From assembly GCF_002899895.1 (NCBI RefSeq), contig NZ_PPEI02000003.1, forward strand, positions 496,001 to 560,000: a DNA stretch of 64,000 nucleotides, read 5' to 3'. This stretch comes from Chryseobacterium oncorhynchi. GTDB lineage: Bacteria > Bacteroidota > Bacteroidia > Flavobacteriales > Weeksellaceae. This document shows, piece after piece, positions 16,933-26,006 of the stretch; the first letter of the stretch is position 1, and each line of letters starts with the position of its first letter. The notes beneath the pieces were generated by a model that made no database searches, was not told the origin of the DNA, and saw only the letters and a list, made by a program, of their open reading frames with translations. The translations under genes were made by a program, and so were the position numbers.

Positions 16933-17727
16933 TTATTTAAATTTATTTTTCAGTCTTCCTACTATTTTCTGAACGATGGTTTTCTTCGGATATTTGGTAA
17001 GATCATTGTGCATAAAAAGACCTTCTCCCTGTGCTATTCTGAAGTTTTGTTTTACCCACCAGGCTGCAATATTTCTTTCCAGAGAAGCTGTTTCCCCTGA
17101 AAACGGGATAATGGTTCCCAGCAGGAATTTCTTTCCGACAAGATAAGGATTATTGGTCCAGTTAGCCCAACGTGAGGTAGTGATAAAAAATTCTCCCTGC
17201 TTTTGTATCTTATCAGGAAATTCTGCCGAAGGATCCAGCCAATGTAAAGATTCTAAAAGATGTGGTGAGGTACATTCGTGCCAGTCATCATAATAGTTCA
17301 GCTCATTTCCTTTGTGTCTGATGGATATCAGGGGATATCCCGGATTTTCTCTGCTTCGGTAACGGATTACATCAAATCCGTTGTTAAGCATTTCCAGTCC
17401 GCTTTTAAGTTGTGTAAATACGGTCTTTTGGTCTTCAATAAGCTCCCAGTCATGTTCCAGAAAGAGAATATTGTCACAAACTGCATTTTCTGCAAGCATT
17501 TTCATTCCTTTTCCGATTCCAATATTATCTTGTAGCCCAATGTATCTGATTTTATACTGATCCGCTAGTTTTTTATCCTCTTCACTTACTTCCTGAAAAA
17601 GAATAACAATATCTTCGGTCATCTCCAAAAGACCGAATTTACTGTAGGATTTAAGCGTGTTTTTCAGCGTTTTTCCTGTTTTCCAGGAAAGGATGCAGAT
17701 ACTTATGGGTAATTTTTCCATATTCAT
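16933..17727 (-). CDS. Divergent GT2-like glycosyltransferase
   Basis: This 264-residue protein starts KLPISICILSWKTGKTLKNT and has NIGIGKGMKMLAENA followed by NILFLEHDWEL. These correspond to the nucleotide-binding fold and the acidic metal site of GT-A enzymes, with EHD in place of DxD. The C-terminal half has many Trp and Asn residues (SRWANWTNNPYLVGK) and matches no pattern I know. Two in-frame ATGs, at 17727 and 17721, are possible. It sits five bases after the GT2 gene at 17733 and ten bases before the GT4 gene, so it is an operon member. Its role is probably sugar transfer, with lower certainty than its neighbours. Confidence 0.7.
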   Translation of the reverse strand: MNMEKLPISICILSWKTGKTLKNTLKSYSKFGLLEMTEDIVILFQEVSEEDKKLADQYKIRYIGLQDNIGIGKGMKMLAENAVCDNILFLEHDWELIEDQKTVFTQLKSGLEMLNNGFDVIRYRSRENPGYPLISIRHKGNELNYYDDWHECTSPHLLESLHWLDPSAEFPDKIQKQGEFFITTSRWANWTNNPYLVGKKFLLGTIIPFSGETASLERNIAAWWVKQNFRIAQGEGLFMHNDLTKYPKKTIVQKIVGRLKNKFK

Positions 17728-17732
17728 GTGTC

Positions 17733-18683
17733 TTAAAGATTCAGGAATGGGTGCTGAGCATTCATAGATGTTTTTCTGGCAGCTTCTATTTCTTTAAATT
17801 TTTTAGAAAAATACTGATACTGTTCCATATAAAACTTATACTCACTTATATTTCCTTTAGCTCCCATTTTAAGGGCGAAAGAGAGAAGCGCTGTCTTTTC
17901 CCTTTTGGTATCATAACCATAGTTGAGGTCAAGGTATTTTGTTTCCCTTTGCATGATCATGGACAGCCTTTTATTCTTTAATAGTTCGGCCTTATCATTA
18001 GGCTCTTTTTTGTAAAACGATTGTACAGTATCATGTACAACCTTACTTTGGGTACACACCACTGTTTTCAGCCCAAAATAAATGATTCGGTTTACATATT
18101 CGTAATCTTCGGCACCATGAAAGAAGTAAGGATTGAAACCTCCTATTTTTTCAATGATATTCCTTGGGATACACCAGTGCGCAGCATTCACAAAGCTTAT
18201 TTCGTAGTATTCTTTTGCTTCTCCAAAATAAATATCAGAAAGCATTCTGTTATTTCTCAGGTCCTTGGCCAAATAATTTTCAAAGTGAAGATCCAGTTTT
18301 TTTTCACTTCCGTCAAGGTGCATAGGGCTTAGGATCCCAATTGTATTGTTGTCCGGATGATTGCTGTATACCTCCAATAGCTTTTGAAAACTGTCGGAGT
18401 AAATCCATGCATCCTGATTCATCAAATAAAAGAAATCTGCTCCTGCTTTATAAGCTTTTTCAATTCCAAGATTATTGGCTTTCCCAAAACCTAGATTTTC
18501 CGGTGCCTGAATGAAGTCTACTTCAGGGAAATGGGTTTTTATATATTCCTGTGTACCATCTGTAGAACCGTTGTCTATGGTAATACATTTAACAGGAAGA
18601 GAAGAGTTTCTTAAACTGGTAAAACATTTCTCTGCCCATTTCATGGCATTGTAAGTCACAATAATAACGTAGATAGTAGCCAT
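17733..18683 (-). CDS. GT2 glycosyltransferase (rhamnosyltransferase-like), paralog of 12650-13573
   Basis: This 316-residue family 2 transferase has YVIIVTYNAMKWAEKCF, TIDNGSTDGT, ENLGFGKANNLG and NQDAWIY, with GAEDYEYVNR in the second half. It is a duplicate of the gene at 12650-13573. The C-terminal 70 residues diverge most, which may change acceptor choice. It begins one base after the stop of the NAD-dependent sugar-modifying gene, so the two are probably coupled. It has no membrane spans and is expected to act on a lipid-linked intermediate at the inner membrane. Confidence 0.88.
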   Translation of the reverse strand: MATIYVIIVTYNAMKWAEKCFTSLRNSSLPVKCITIDNGSTDGTQEYIKTHFPEVDFIQAPENLGFGKANNLGIEKAYKAGADFFYLMNQDAWIYSDSFQKLLEVYSNHPDNNTIGILSPMHLDGSEKKLDLHFENYLAKDLRNNRMLSDIYFGEAKEYYEISFVNAAHWCIPRNIIEKIGGFNPYFFHGAEDYEYVNRIIYFGLKTVVCTQSKVVHDTVQSFYKKEPNDKAELLKNKRLSMIMQRETKYLDLNYGYDTKREKTALLSFALKMGAKGNISEYKFYMEQYQYFSKKFKEIEAARKTSMNAQHPFLNL

Positions 18684-18684
18684 T

Positions 18685-19353
18685 TTAGATATACTTTTGG
18701 GTTAGATTTTCCAAATAATCCTCAGGACTTATTTTGGAGAAAAATGTAATGATATCTTCATCAAAATCTACTTTATAGAAATCCCCCTCATCAGCTTCTG
18801 AATAAAGTCCTTTCTTATTGGCCTTTTTTTCAATGGAACTAATTATTTCCTTTAAATCATAATAATAAGGATAAGAGATATTGATCACTTTATTGCCTGC
18901 CTCCAAGCCATACGAATCTATGAACTTTGAAATGTCTTCAATATCCAGAAGCAATCTTCTGGCTTTAAGATGTAACGTAAATTGATTGTCGTTGGTAATC
19001 TGTGTTTTGAGAAAATTAAAAAGTGTATTCGGATTTCCTCCTTGCCCAACAATGTTTCCAATCCTTAGAATCAGATAATGATCAACATTGTTTTCTATAT
19101 ACTGTTCAATTTCTTTTTTATGAATTACATAGGGACTGTTTTGTTTGGATTGATCGAGTATACTGAGTGTCGAAAAATAGACTAATTTCTTTTTTCTATT
19201 TTCTGCACATGTAGTCTTTAAAAGAGAAAACTCTCTTTCAAATTCTGAAGCTCGTGTCTCTAACGAATTTGAAACTCCGGAAGCGAAGAAAAGAATCTCT
19301 TTTGAATCTGCAGTTTTTAATGAATTAGCGACAAGTCCTGTGCCTATAATCAT
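18685..19353 (-). CDS. Short NAD-dependent epimerase/dehydratase (extended SDR)
   Basis: I place the start at the ATG at 19353 (222 residues). An upstream TTG at 19428 would add 25 residues that do not belong to the fold. From the ATG, MIIGTGLVANSLK is a Rossmann glycine motif. YFSTLSIL and SPYVIHKKEIEQY supply the Ser and the Tyr-x3-Lys of the extended SDR catalytic set. LILRIGNIVGQGGNP matches the conserved NDP-sugar-binding stretch. At 222 residues it is shorter than the usual 300-350 of sugar epimerases, so the substrate domain is reduced. It may reduce or epimerise an NDP-sugar used in this locus, but the substrate is unknown. Confidence 0.75.
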   Translation of the reverse strand: MIIGTGLVANSLKTADSKEILFFASGVSNSLETRASEFEREFSLLKTTCAENRKKKLVYFSTLSILDQSKQNSPYVIHKKEIEQYIENNVDHYLILRIGNIVGQGGNPNTLFNFLKTQITNDNQFTLHLKARRLLLDIEDISKFIDSYGLEAGNKVINISYPYYYDLKEIISSIEKKANKKGLYSEADEGDFYKVDFDEDIITFFSKISPEDYLENLTQKYI

Positions 19354-19442
19354 AATGTTTTTAAGTGTTTTTTGTTTTGCTATAAATTTATTATAAATGG
19401 TAAGAATAAGAATTTTGGTTGGGAACAATTTCTTTGTTAGTA

Positions 19443-20624
19443 TTACCTTTTATATTTTTTCCAGACTGAAGATAGTTTTTTATGAATCTTTAATCCTAAT
19501 TGTCTGTTGGTCTGTTTAAGCTCTTCACTAACTTTATTGGTTTCTGTAAACCAATGCTCAAACAACTGAATTTTATTGTGAATGATCTTTTTTGATGATT
19601 GCTTTTTCTCAATACAATTCAGAATTGCTATTTCAAATGCCAGAGAAGCTTCTTCCCAATTGTACCATTCTTTAGCAGTTTGTAATGCATTTTTCTTTAG
19701 CGTTTCCAGTTTCTGTGGATTGTCTTTTAAAATATTAATGTATTCAAGAATTTTTGTATCATCATTCATCTCGGCAATAAGCGAATTAAATTCATGCCTC
19801 ATATATTCTTCATGTCCTGTTACATTATATGTGATGGCGGTACCTCCACAATGGAACATTTCCAAAGGAGGACCAAACATACCTTCCACGGTACTGAGTT
19901 TTACTAATACATCACAAGAACGATAAATTTTCTGTGTTTCATGCGTTGGGATGTTAGAGAATACTCTATCTACCCCTTCATAATTCTGAATAGGTGAATT
20001 GGTCAAAAGCCAAATTTCATCTGCTTTGGACTTTTTACAAATCTCAATAGTTTTTGGGACATTCTTAAAACTACTCTGAATATTTCCTTCAATTAAGACT
20101 CTCAATTTTCCGTTTTCCTTAGGTGCATGAGAATCTCCAACTGCAGAATAGTTTTCTTTGCGAATTCCGTTAAGGACAAGCTCTGAATCTATATCGTAGT
20201 TATTTTTAATGTACTTTTGAATCCAGCTGGCCTCTGTAATTACACTGAGTCCTAAAAGATAAGTGGATTCTGCAGCATTTTGATTATTAAAATCACTGTC
20301 GGGGTAGAATTTAGATTCTACAGACTGATTAAAATAAAGATAATGATCTGCATTTAGATGTAGAAGTCCGTAGCAGGTACGCCAGAATGTTGCAATAAGT
20401 ACATCAAAATGAGTCTTTTCAGCTTCTTTTAAAGTGAGTCTGGGTATTTTTTGGATTCCATCAAACCAGAAGAGTTCCTCATCCTTAACAATGGTGTCAA
20501 AAATAAGTACCAGTTCAAAAGTTCCTCTTTTATAGATATGAGAAAGATGTTCAAAAATAACATTATTACCTCCTGAAAGGGAGGGGGAAGCAAGGATTCC
20601 TATTTTTAATTTTTTTTTCATCAT
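19443..20624 (-). CDS. GT4 family glycosyltransferase
   Basis: This 393-residue GT-B protein starts KLKIGILASPSLSGGNNVIF, a common family 4 opening. The second Rossmann domain begins near residue 175 (GKLRVLIEGNIQSSFKN). A GMFGPPLEMFHCGGTAITY segment contains the Glu-x7-Glu-type donor site. The last 60 residues are Lys-rich and helical, possibly a membrane-binding tail. It is an operon member with a 36-base gap from the GT2 gene upstream. It should transfer one sugar with retained anomeric configuration, since that is the rule for this family. The donor is not identifiable. Confidence 0.87.
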   Translation of the reverse strand: MMKKKLKIGILASPSLSGGNNVIFEHLSHIYKRGTFELVLIFDTIVKDEELFWFDGIQKIPRLTLKEAEKTHFDVLIATFWRTCYGLLHLNADHYLYFNQSVESKFYPDSDFNNQNAAESTYLLGLSVITEASWIQKYIKNNYDIDSELVLNGIRKENYSAVGDSHAPKENGKLRVLIEGNIQSSFKNVPKTIEICKKSKADEIWLLTNSPIQNYEGVDRVFSNIPTHETQKIYRSCDVLVKLSTVEGMFGPPLEMFHCGGTAITYNVTGHEEYMRHEFNSLIAEMNDDTKILEYINILKDNPQKLETLKKNALQTAKEWYNWEEASLAFEIAILNCIEKKQSSKKIIHNKIQLFEHWFTETNKVSEELKQTNRQLGLKIHKKLSSVWKKYKR

Positions 20625-20660
20625 ATTCTCGTTTTTTGTTCTGATCCTTAGTGGAAAAGA

Positions 20661-21557
20661 TTAGAACATTTTATTTGCTATTTTGTAGAGGAAAGGAGGG
20701 ACGTTATTTTGAATACTAAAAATAAGTCTTTTTAAGTGAAATGGATAAGCTTGATATGCGGTGAAAAATTCTTCCGGGAGTTTTTTTCTTTCCAGATAAT
20801 ATTTTTGGGCAATGCTATTTACACTCCCTTTTGAAATTCCTTTTTTATCAAACATCATCTGAAGCAAAGCGGCCTCTCTTTCAATTCTTTCTGCTTTTAA
20901 TTTGGAAATATTTTCATCATGCAGTCGATAATACGCTAGTTTTTCAGGGATATAGGTAATTAAATACTTTTCACTGATTTTTAGCCAACGGTAATAATCT
21001 TCTATGATAAATTGAGTGTCATATTTACCCGTTTCTCTGATTACCTCTGTCTTTGCCAGTACAGTTAAAGCAGCAATTCTATTCCCTTTTAATAGCTCAT
21101 CCCCAAAGATCCTTGGATCTTTTTTTCCCATGGCATCATAATCTGCAATATCCTGAATGATCTGGCTGTCATTATTTATAGCATAGGTATCTGAAAAAGA
21201 CATTCCATATTCATTTCCCAGACCCTCAAGGGCAGAGACTGATTTTTCAATGGATTCCGGATGTAGAAAATCATCAGCAGCAATAATCTTTATATATTTT
21301 CCCTTGGTAAGTTCAACACACTCGTTAAGCATTGTAGGCAATCCTGTATTTTGAGTGTGAAAGTTTTTTTCTGCAGGGTAATTGTTTTCTTTTAACCACT
21401 CTTCAAAAACCTCTACCGAATGATCAGGAGAAGCATCATCACCCACAATTAATTGGATGTTTTTATAAGTTTGATTTTTTATACTGTCCAGATTTTCTTT
21501 TATAAACCTGGAGTGATTATAGGAAACTACGACAATAGTTACTAATGGTTGTTCCAT
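20661..21557 (-). CDS. GT2 family glycosyltransferase
   Basis: This 298-residue protein has the family 2 core PLVTIVVVSYNHSRF, LIVGDDASPD and the acidic IIAADDFLHPES. Its ATG directly follows the stop of the aminotransferase gene with no spacer, suggesting coupled translation with the dTDP-amino-sugar pathway. That proximity makes it a reasonable candidate for the transferase that uses the 3-acetamido-3,6-dideoxyhexose, though this is only inferred from position. It has no membrane spans, and the C-terminal 60 residues are basic and aromatic. Confidence 0.87.
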   Translation of the reverse strand: MEQPLVTIVVVSYNHSRFIKENLDSIKNQTYKNIQLIVGDDASPDHSVEVFEEWLKENNYPAEKNFHTQNTGLPTMLNECVELTKGKYIKIIAADDFLHPESIEKSVSALEGLGNEYGMSFSDTYAINNDSQIIQDIADYDAMGKKDPRIFGDELLKGNRIAALTVLAKTEVIRETGKYDTQFIIEDYYRWLKISEKYLITYIPEKLAYYRLHDENISKLKAERIEREAALLQMMFDKKGISKGSVNSIAQKYYLERKKLPEEFFTAYQAYPFHLKRLIFSIQNNVPPFLYKIANKMF

Positions 21558-22658
21558 TTAAAAGTTGTTTACCGTTTTAATGATCATTTGTATTTCTTCT
21601 TCTTCTAAAACAGAGGAAATAGGAAGACTTAAAACTTCTGCATGAATTTTTTCACTTATAGGGAAAGAAAGTTCATTCCATTCCTTATATGCCTCTTGCT
21701 GGTGAGGAGGAATAGGATAGTGGATAATGGTTTGTATCCCTTGTTCTGTAAGGTAAGCCTGAAGCTCATCTCTTTTTGCTGTTCTGATAACGAAGACATG
21801 CCATACATGTTCCGCTTCATTTTCAGGATTTTCAGGAAGGACGATATTAGGGTTTTTGATTTCTTCAATAAACCTTTTAGCTATGATTCTTCTTGTATTG
21901 TTCTCCTCGTCAATATGTTTAAGCTTAACATCTAAAACAGCTGCCTGTAACTCATCTAATCTAGAGTTTAAGCCTTTATAAATGTTTACATATTTTTGGT
22001 TAGATCCGTAGTTAGCCAAAGCTCTGATCGTTTTTGCCAAATCATCATCGTTGGTAGTTACAGCGCCGCCATCACCTAATGCACCCAGATTTTTTCCGGG
22101 ATAAAAGCTGAATCCGGCAGCATCTCCCAGATTTCCTGATTTTATATCATTCCATTCTGCTCCGATAGCCTGAGCATTATCTTCTATGATTTTTAAACTA
22201 TGTTTTTCTGCAATTTCTTTAAGCTGATCGGAAAAAACAACTCTTCCCTGAAGATGAACAATGAGAATACCTTTTGTTTTTGAAGTAATTTTTTCTTCAA
22301 TTTTAGAAATATCGATATTGTAGGTATTAATTTCTGGCTCTACCAATACCGGTACTAAACCGTTGTCCGAAACTGCTAATATAGATGCGATATACGTATT
22401 GGAAGGAACAATGATTTCGTCCCCAGCTTTCATTACACCGAGTTCTATGTAGGCACGAAGAATAAGACGCAGCGCATCTAGTCCGTTAGCTACACCAATG
22501 GCGTGTTTTGTTCCTATATATTGGGCTAAATTGGTTTCAAAACCTTTATTTCTTTCCCCTTGAAGATACCATCCGGATCTGAATGTCTGTAATAAGGCTT
22601 CTTCTATTTCTTGTTGATAATTAAGGTTTACTTTTTGTAAATCAAGAAATTTTATCAT
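21558..22658 (-). CDS. fdtB: PLP-dependent sugar aminotransferase (FdtB/QdtB-like, DegT/DnrJ family)
   Basis: This 366-residue DegT/DnrJ/EryC1/StrS aminotransferase contains [19 protein letters not shown], with Lys189 as the PLP Schiff-base lysine, and [13 protein letters not shown]. In the FdtB/QdtB branch the enzyme moves an amino group from glutamate to C3 of a dTDP-3-keto-6-deoxyhexose. The neighbours supply the ketoisomerase before it and the N-acetyltransferase after it, so a C3-specific role is well supported by context. Its start overlaps the acetyltransferase gene by 17 bases. Whether the product has the galacto (Fuc3N) or gluco (Qui3N) configuration depends on the isomerase and is not settled here. 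Confidence 0.85.
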   Translation of the reverse strand: MIKFLDLQKVNLNYQQEIEEALLQTFRSGWYLQGERNKGFETNLAQYIGTKHAIGVANGLDALRLILRAYIELGVMKAGDEIIVPSNTYIASILAVSDNGLVPVLVEPEINTYNIDISKIEEKITSKTKGILIVHLQGRVVFSDQLKEIAEKHSLKIIEDNAQAIGAEWNDIKSGNLGDAAGFSFYPGKNLGALGDGGAVTTNDDDLAKTIRALANYGSNQKYVNIYKGLNSRLDELQAAVLDVKLKHIDEENNTRRIIAKRFIEEIKNPNIVLPENPENEAEHVWHVFVIRTAKRDELQAYLTEQGIQTIIHYPIPPHQQEAYKEWNELSFPISEKIHAEVLSLPISSVLEEEEIQMIIKTVNNF

Positions 22659-23112
22659 GTTGATTTTTCTTTAAAAATTTAGCTGGGTTTCCTACCCATA
22701 TTTCATTTTCCGGGATATCTTTAGTTACAACACTTCCTGCACCTATGAGGGCATTTTCCCCAATGGTAATTCCTGCAAGGATCGTGGCATTGGCTCCAAT
22801 AGAAGCTCCTTTTTTTACTAATGTTTTTTCCAGTTTAAAATCCTTATTTTTAGATTTTGGGAAAAGATCATTGGTAAACGTTACATTAGGTCCAATGAAT
22901 ACGTCGTCTTCAAGATTAACGCCGTCCCAAATTTGAACCCCAGGTTTTATAGTGACATTATTTCCAATGGTAACATCATTTTCTATAAGCACCTGACAAT
23001 TGATATTGCATCCATTTCCAATTTTTGCCCCTTTTAAAATGACACAGAATTGCCATACTAAAGTTCCCTCACCTATATTTTGAGACTGTACGTCGGCTAA
23101 AGGATGTATCAT
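22642..23112 (-). CDS. fdtC: Left-handed beta-helix sugar N-acetyltransferase (FdtC/QdtC-like)
   Basis: The start is placed at the ATG at 23112 ([16 protein letters not shown]), one base after the upstream stop; a longer in-frame start would run deep into that gene. The resulting 156-residue protein is almost wholly hexapeptide repeats (patterns such as [14 protein letters not shown] and [14 protein letters not shown]), which form a trimeric left-handed beta helix. Members of this type acetylate the amino group at C3 of dTDP-3-amino-3,6-dideoxyhexoses with acetyl-CoA. Position between ketoisomerase and aminotransferase genes supports that role. Its tail overlaps the aminotransferase start. 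Confidence 0.85.
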   Translation of the reverse strand: MIHPLADVQSQNIGEGTLVWQFCVILKGAKIGNGCNINCQVLIENDVTIGNNVTIKPGVQIWDGVNLEDDVFIGPNVTFTNDLFPKSKNKDFKLEKTLVKKGASIGANATILAGITIGENALIGAGSVVTKDIPENEIWVGNPAKFLKKNQHDKIS

Positions 23113-23113
23113 T

Positions 23114-23521
23114 TTAATAATTTTTAAATTCTTCAAAATCTCTGAAATAGTCTTTTTCATCATACAATTCTGAAGCCAGGCAAAGCAAAACTGCATTATG
23201 AGAAAATTGAATATCTCTCCAAATTAATTCGGGTATATATAATCCTTTGGTAGGATGATCTAAAACAAAAGTTTCCTTTTTTCCTTCTTTATCTTCAGTA
23301 TTAAAGGTTATTATTCCTGATACAGCAAATATTACCTGTTGAAGTTTTTTATGAGCGTGTCCCCCACGGGTCACATCCTGTGGTGTGTAATAAGTCCAGT
23401 AAACACGTTGTATATCAAAAGGGACGTTCTTTTGTGCCTCGGCTATTGTGATATAGCCTAATTCTGAAGAACCTATTTTATCAAAAATAACAATATTTGG
23501 TTTGCTTGTTTCCATTAACAT
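23114..23521 (-). CDS. fdtA: dTDP-4-keto-6-deoxyglucose 3,4-ketoisomerase (FdtA/QdtA family)
   Basis: This 135-residue cupin of the WxcM-like group has [21 protein letters not shown], with the His pair that carries out the 3,4-keto shift. The reaction turns dTDP-4-keto-6-deoxyglucose, the RfbB product, into a 3-keto isomer ready for transamination. FdtA gives the galacto and QdtA the gluco isomer; I cannot tell them apart by eye, so the symbol marks the family. There are two possible ATGs (23521 and 23515). The 165 bases before it, back to the ABC transporter gene, hold no gene and no clear promoter. The acetyltransferase gene starts one base after its stop. Confidence 0.82.
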   Translation of the reverse strand: MLMETSKPNIVIFDKIGSSELGYITIAEAQKNVPFDIQRVYWTYYTPQDVTRGGHAHKKLQQVIFAVSGIITFNTEDKEGKKETFVLDHPTKGLYIPELIWRDIQFSHNAVLLCLASELYDEKDYFRDFEEFKNY

Positions 23522-23686
23522 ATTTTAAAAAAGTGTTCAACAATATTTTATGCTGTAAAAATCGTTAAATTTAGGGTTGTTCTAAAGATTAAATCGGTTT
23601 CAATGAAATTTTAGAACCAGCAACATTATATTTAATATGGGGTAGTTATATTGTTAAACGATTATGAAGATAATAAAATTATAGAA

Positions 23687-24940
23687 TTATCTTATTTTAT
23701 AATCAAATTCAGGTCTAATAATACCAGGAAGTACACTAATGTTATCACCTAATTTGACATTCTCAACCTCAAAACCAACAATTTCATTAGCAATAAAAAG
23801 TGGTATTTTCTGATCCTGCCCGAACATGAGCTTGAAATAATAATTGCCTGTATTGAGTAAATGAGCTGGTATTTCAAATTCTACTTCATATTCTTTTCTT
23901 TGAGAACTATTGTTTTTTGCAATAAAGGCTCCTGTATGGAAGACAACGGCCTCTTCATAGGTTCTTAGTTCAAAAGTAGTATCTAGATTAATATTTTCTT
24001 TATAATTATAAAATCTTAAACGGATTTTTACTCCGGATTCAATATCTAGGAAGTCGCCTTGAGCCGGAGTGGCAGAGAACTCTAAAATTCGGATATTTTC
24101 ATTTCCTATTGCTGTTTCTAAAGAACCATTATGAATGTAGCTACTTTGTCTTTCAGAATTTTTCTGATATTCAATGATTGTATTTTGAATGCCACCATTG
24201 TAAATCAGTTCCCCTTGATTAAGGAGAATACCTTTTTGGCAAAGTTCTTTTATTGCGGTCATGTTATGACTTACAAAAAGAATAGTTCTTCCTTGTCCTT
24301 TGGTAACATCATCCATTTTACCAAGGCATTTTTTCTGAAAATCAGCATCTCCTACTGCAAGAACTTCATCTACAATAAGAATTTCAGATTCCAGATGGGC
24401 AGCAACAGCAAAAGCAAGACGGACATACATTCCAGAGGAGTATCTTTTTACAGGAGTATCAATATATCTTTCAACACCTGAAAAATCTACAATTTCATCA
24501 AATTTACGCTTGATCTCCTTTCTGGTCATTCCAAGAATGGCTCCATTTAGAAATACATTTTCGCGTCCTGTCATTTCAGGATGAAAGCCTGTTCCCACCT
24601 CTAAAAGAGAGGCAATTCTTCCGTTGGTATATATTTTCCCTGTTGTAGGCTTAGTTACTTTACTTAAAAGCTTTAGTAATGTTGATTTCCCAGCTCCATT
24701 TCTACCTATAATTCCTACTGCATCACCTTGCTCTATTTCAAAATTAATATCCCGAAGTGACCACACATAATCGGAATTTCCCTTAGAAGCCCTGTCATTG
24801 GCTTCACCGATTTTTAAATAGGGATCTTCTTTGCCTCTTACTTTATACCAAAGCCTGTTGAGGTCATGAGACAGGGTTCCTGTTCCAACCTCACCCAAAC
24901 GATACTGTTTTGATATGTTTTCTGCTTTTAAAGCTAGCAT
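23687..24940 (-). CDS. wzt: Polysaccharide ABC exporter ATP-binding protein with C-terminal Wzt-like domain
   Basis: This 417-residue protein has a complete nucleotide-binding domain in the first 250 residues: Walker A GRNGAGKST (79-87), signature YSSGM (167-171) and Walker B LIVDEV (188-193). Residues from about 265 to the end form a beta-rich extension like the Wzt C-terminal domain. In studied O-antigen systems that domain binds the capped non-reducing end of the chain and decides when export may start. The permease gene lies just upstream (44-base gap). Its presence points to ABC-transporter-dependent export of a finished, possibly end-modified polymer. Confidence 0.88.
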   Translation of the reverse strand: MLALKAENISKQYRLGEVGTGTLSHDLNRLWYKVRGKEDPYLKIGEANDRASKGNSDYVWSLRDINFEIEQGDAVGIIGRNGAGKSTLLKLLSKVTKPTTGKIYTNGRIASLLEVGTGFHPEMTGRENVFLNGAILGMTRKEIKRKFDEIVDFSGVERYIDTPVKRYSSGMYVRLAFAVAAHLESEILIVDEVLAVGDADFQKKCLGKMDDVTKGQGRTILFVSHNMTAIKELCQKGILLNQGELIYNGGIQNTIIEYQKNSERQSSYIHNGSLETAIGNENIRILEFSATPAQGDFLDIESGVKIRLRFYNYKENINLDTTFELRTYEEAVVFHTGAFIAKNNSSQRKEYEVEFEIPAHLLNTGNYYFKLMFGQDQKIPLFIANEIVGFEVENVKLGDNISVLPGIIRPEFDYKIR

Positions 24941-24984
24941 GTTTTTACTGTTTTAAATTTTTTATTCAAGTGTTTTATGTCAAA

Positions 24985-25833
24985 CTATACAGTGTCCATA
25001 AATGTTTTCTCCACTTTGTTAAAGGTAACAACTCCAATGAAAAGCAGGATTAGAATAATAATGGTACTTACAACCAGCATTACAGGAGAAAAATCTCCTA
25101 CTCCCAACCAGCCATACTTGAAGCATTCAAAAATACCTGTTAATGGATTAAATTTTGCCAGTTTTTTGAAATATCCCGGAAGCATAGATACGGGATAAAT
25201 AACAGGAGTAGCATACATATATAAGGTTATCCCGAATGCTAATAGCATACTTAGATCTTTATATTTTGTAGTAAGAGCAGAAAATATCATCCCAACTCCT
25301 AATGCAAACAAGGCCATAAGAATTAACAGCAGGGGGGTAGCTAAAATCCACCAGTTTGGAGAAATTTCGTTATTAAAGAAATAATAGGCCCAAACAATAA
25401 AAAATAAGATGAACTGAACACTTAAACGCATCAGATTTGAGATCACAATTGAAAGTGGGGTAACTAATCTTGGGAAATATACTTTACCAAAGATATTGGC
25501 ATTACCAGTAAATGTAGCTGTTGTACCAAGCAGTGCACCAGAGAAATAATTCCACAAAGTTACTCCTGAAAGATAAAATACGATACCGGGAGCTCCATCT
25601 GTAGATAGTTTGGCAAACTTTCCGAAAATAATCAGATAGGTAATGGTTGTAAAGATAGGATTAATAAAAAACCAAATCGGCCCTAAAATGGTTTGCTTGA
25701 AACTAGATATAAAATCTCTCTTTACAAACATGTAAATAAGATCCTTATATCTCCAGACCTCCTTGAGTTTTAAATCAAATAAAGAATGATCTGCTTCAAT
25801 CGTTTCTGTCCACTTTTGTTGTGGTTCATTCAT
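24985..25833 (-). CDS. wzm: Polysaccharide ABC exporter permease
   Basis: This 282-residue protein has six predicted membrane spans of the ABC-2 type. The N-terminal amphipathic region WRYKDLIYMFVKRDF is the usual interface helix of Wzm/TagG permeases. TILGPIWFFINPIF and the later ATPVIYPVSMLPGY are also typical. It would form a dimer with two Wzt subunits and move undecaprenyl-linked polysaccharide across the inner membrane. A -7-like box at 25850-25857 and a terminator further upstream (25957-25984) suggest that a new transcript starts here, covering the exporter and the glycosyltransferase genes that follow. Confidence 0.9.
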   Translation of the reverse strand: MNEPQQKWTETIEADHSLFDLKLKEVWRYKDLIYMFVKRDFISSFKQTILGPIWFFINPIFTTITYLIIFGKFAKLSTDGAPGIVFYLSGVTLWNYFSGALLGTTATFTGNANIFGKVYFPRLVTPLSIVISNLMRLSVQFILFFIVWAYYFFNNEISPNWWILATPLLLILMALFALGVGMIFSALTTKYKDLSMLLAFGITLYMYATPVIYPVSMLPGYFKKLAKFNPLTGIFECFKYGWLGVGDFSPVMLVVSTIIILILLFIGVVTFNKVEKTFMDTV

Positions 25834-25849
25834 CTGTGTAAGTTTTTTG

Positions 25850-25857
25850 CAAATTTA
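25850..25857 (-). promoter_or_regulatory. Possible -7 box for the wzm-wzt operon
   Basis: Read on the minus strand this is TAAATTTG, which fits TAnnTTTG. It lies 17 bases before the wzm start and after the rfbA terminator. No convincing -33 box was found. Confidence 0.4.
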
Positions 25858-25956
25858 TAATAATTAATTCTTACCGGATTTTTTAGTTTGTAAATAAACA
25901 TTCATATAAAACTAAAAAATAACAACTAATATATTGATATTTGTTGTTATGTACAA

Positions 25957-25984
25957 AAACTATTGGCCATAAAGCCAATAGTTT
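25957..25984 (-). terminator. Intrinsic terminator after rfbA
   Basis: AAACTATTGGC and GCCAATAGTTT pair perfectly around a six-base loop; on the minus strand the stem ends in GTTTTTG. It lies 22 bases past the rfbA stop and divides the locus into two likely transcripts. Confidence 0.75.
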
Positions 25985-26006
25985 GTAAGATCTATAAATT
26001 GTACGG

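Noticed and set aside
22642-23196. Long 184-residue version of the acetyltransferase
   Set aside because: The first 28 residues are the out-of-frame end of the ketoisomerase gene; the family begins at MIHPLA.
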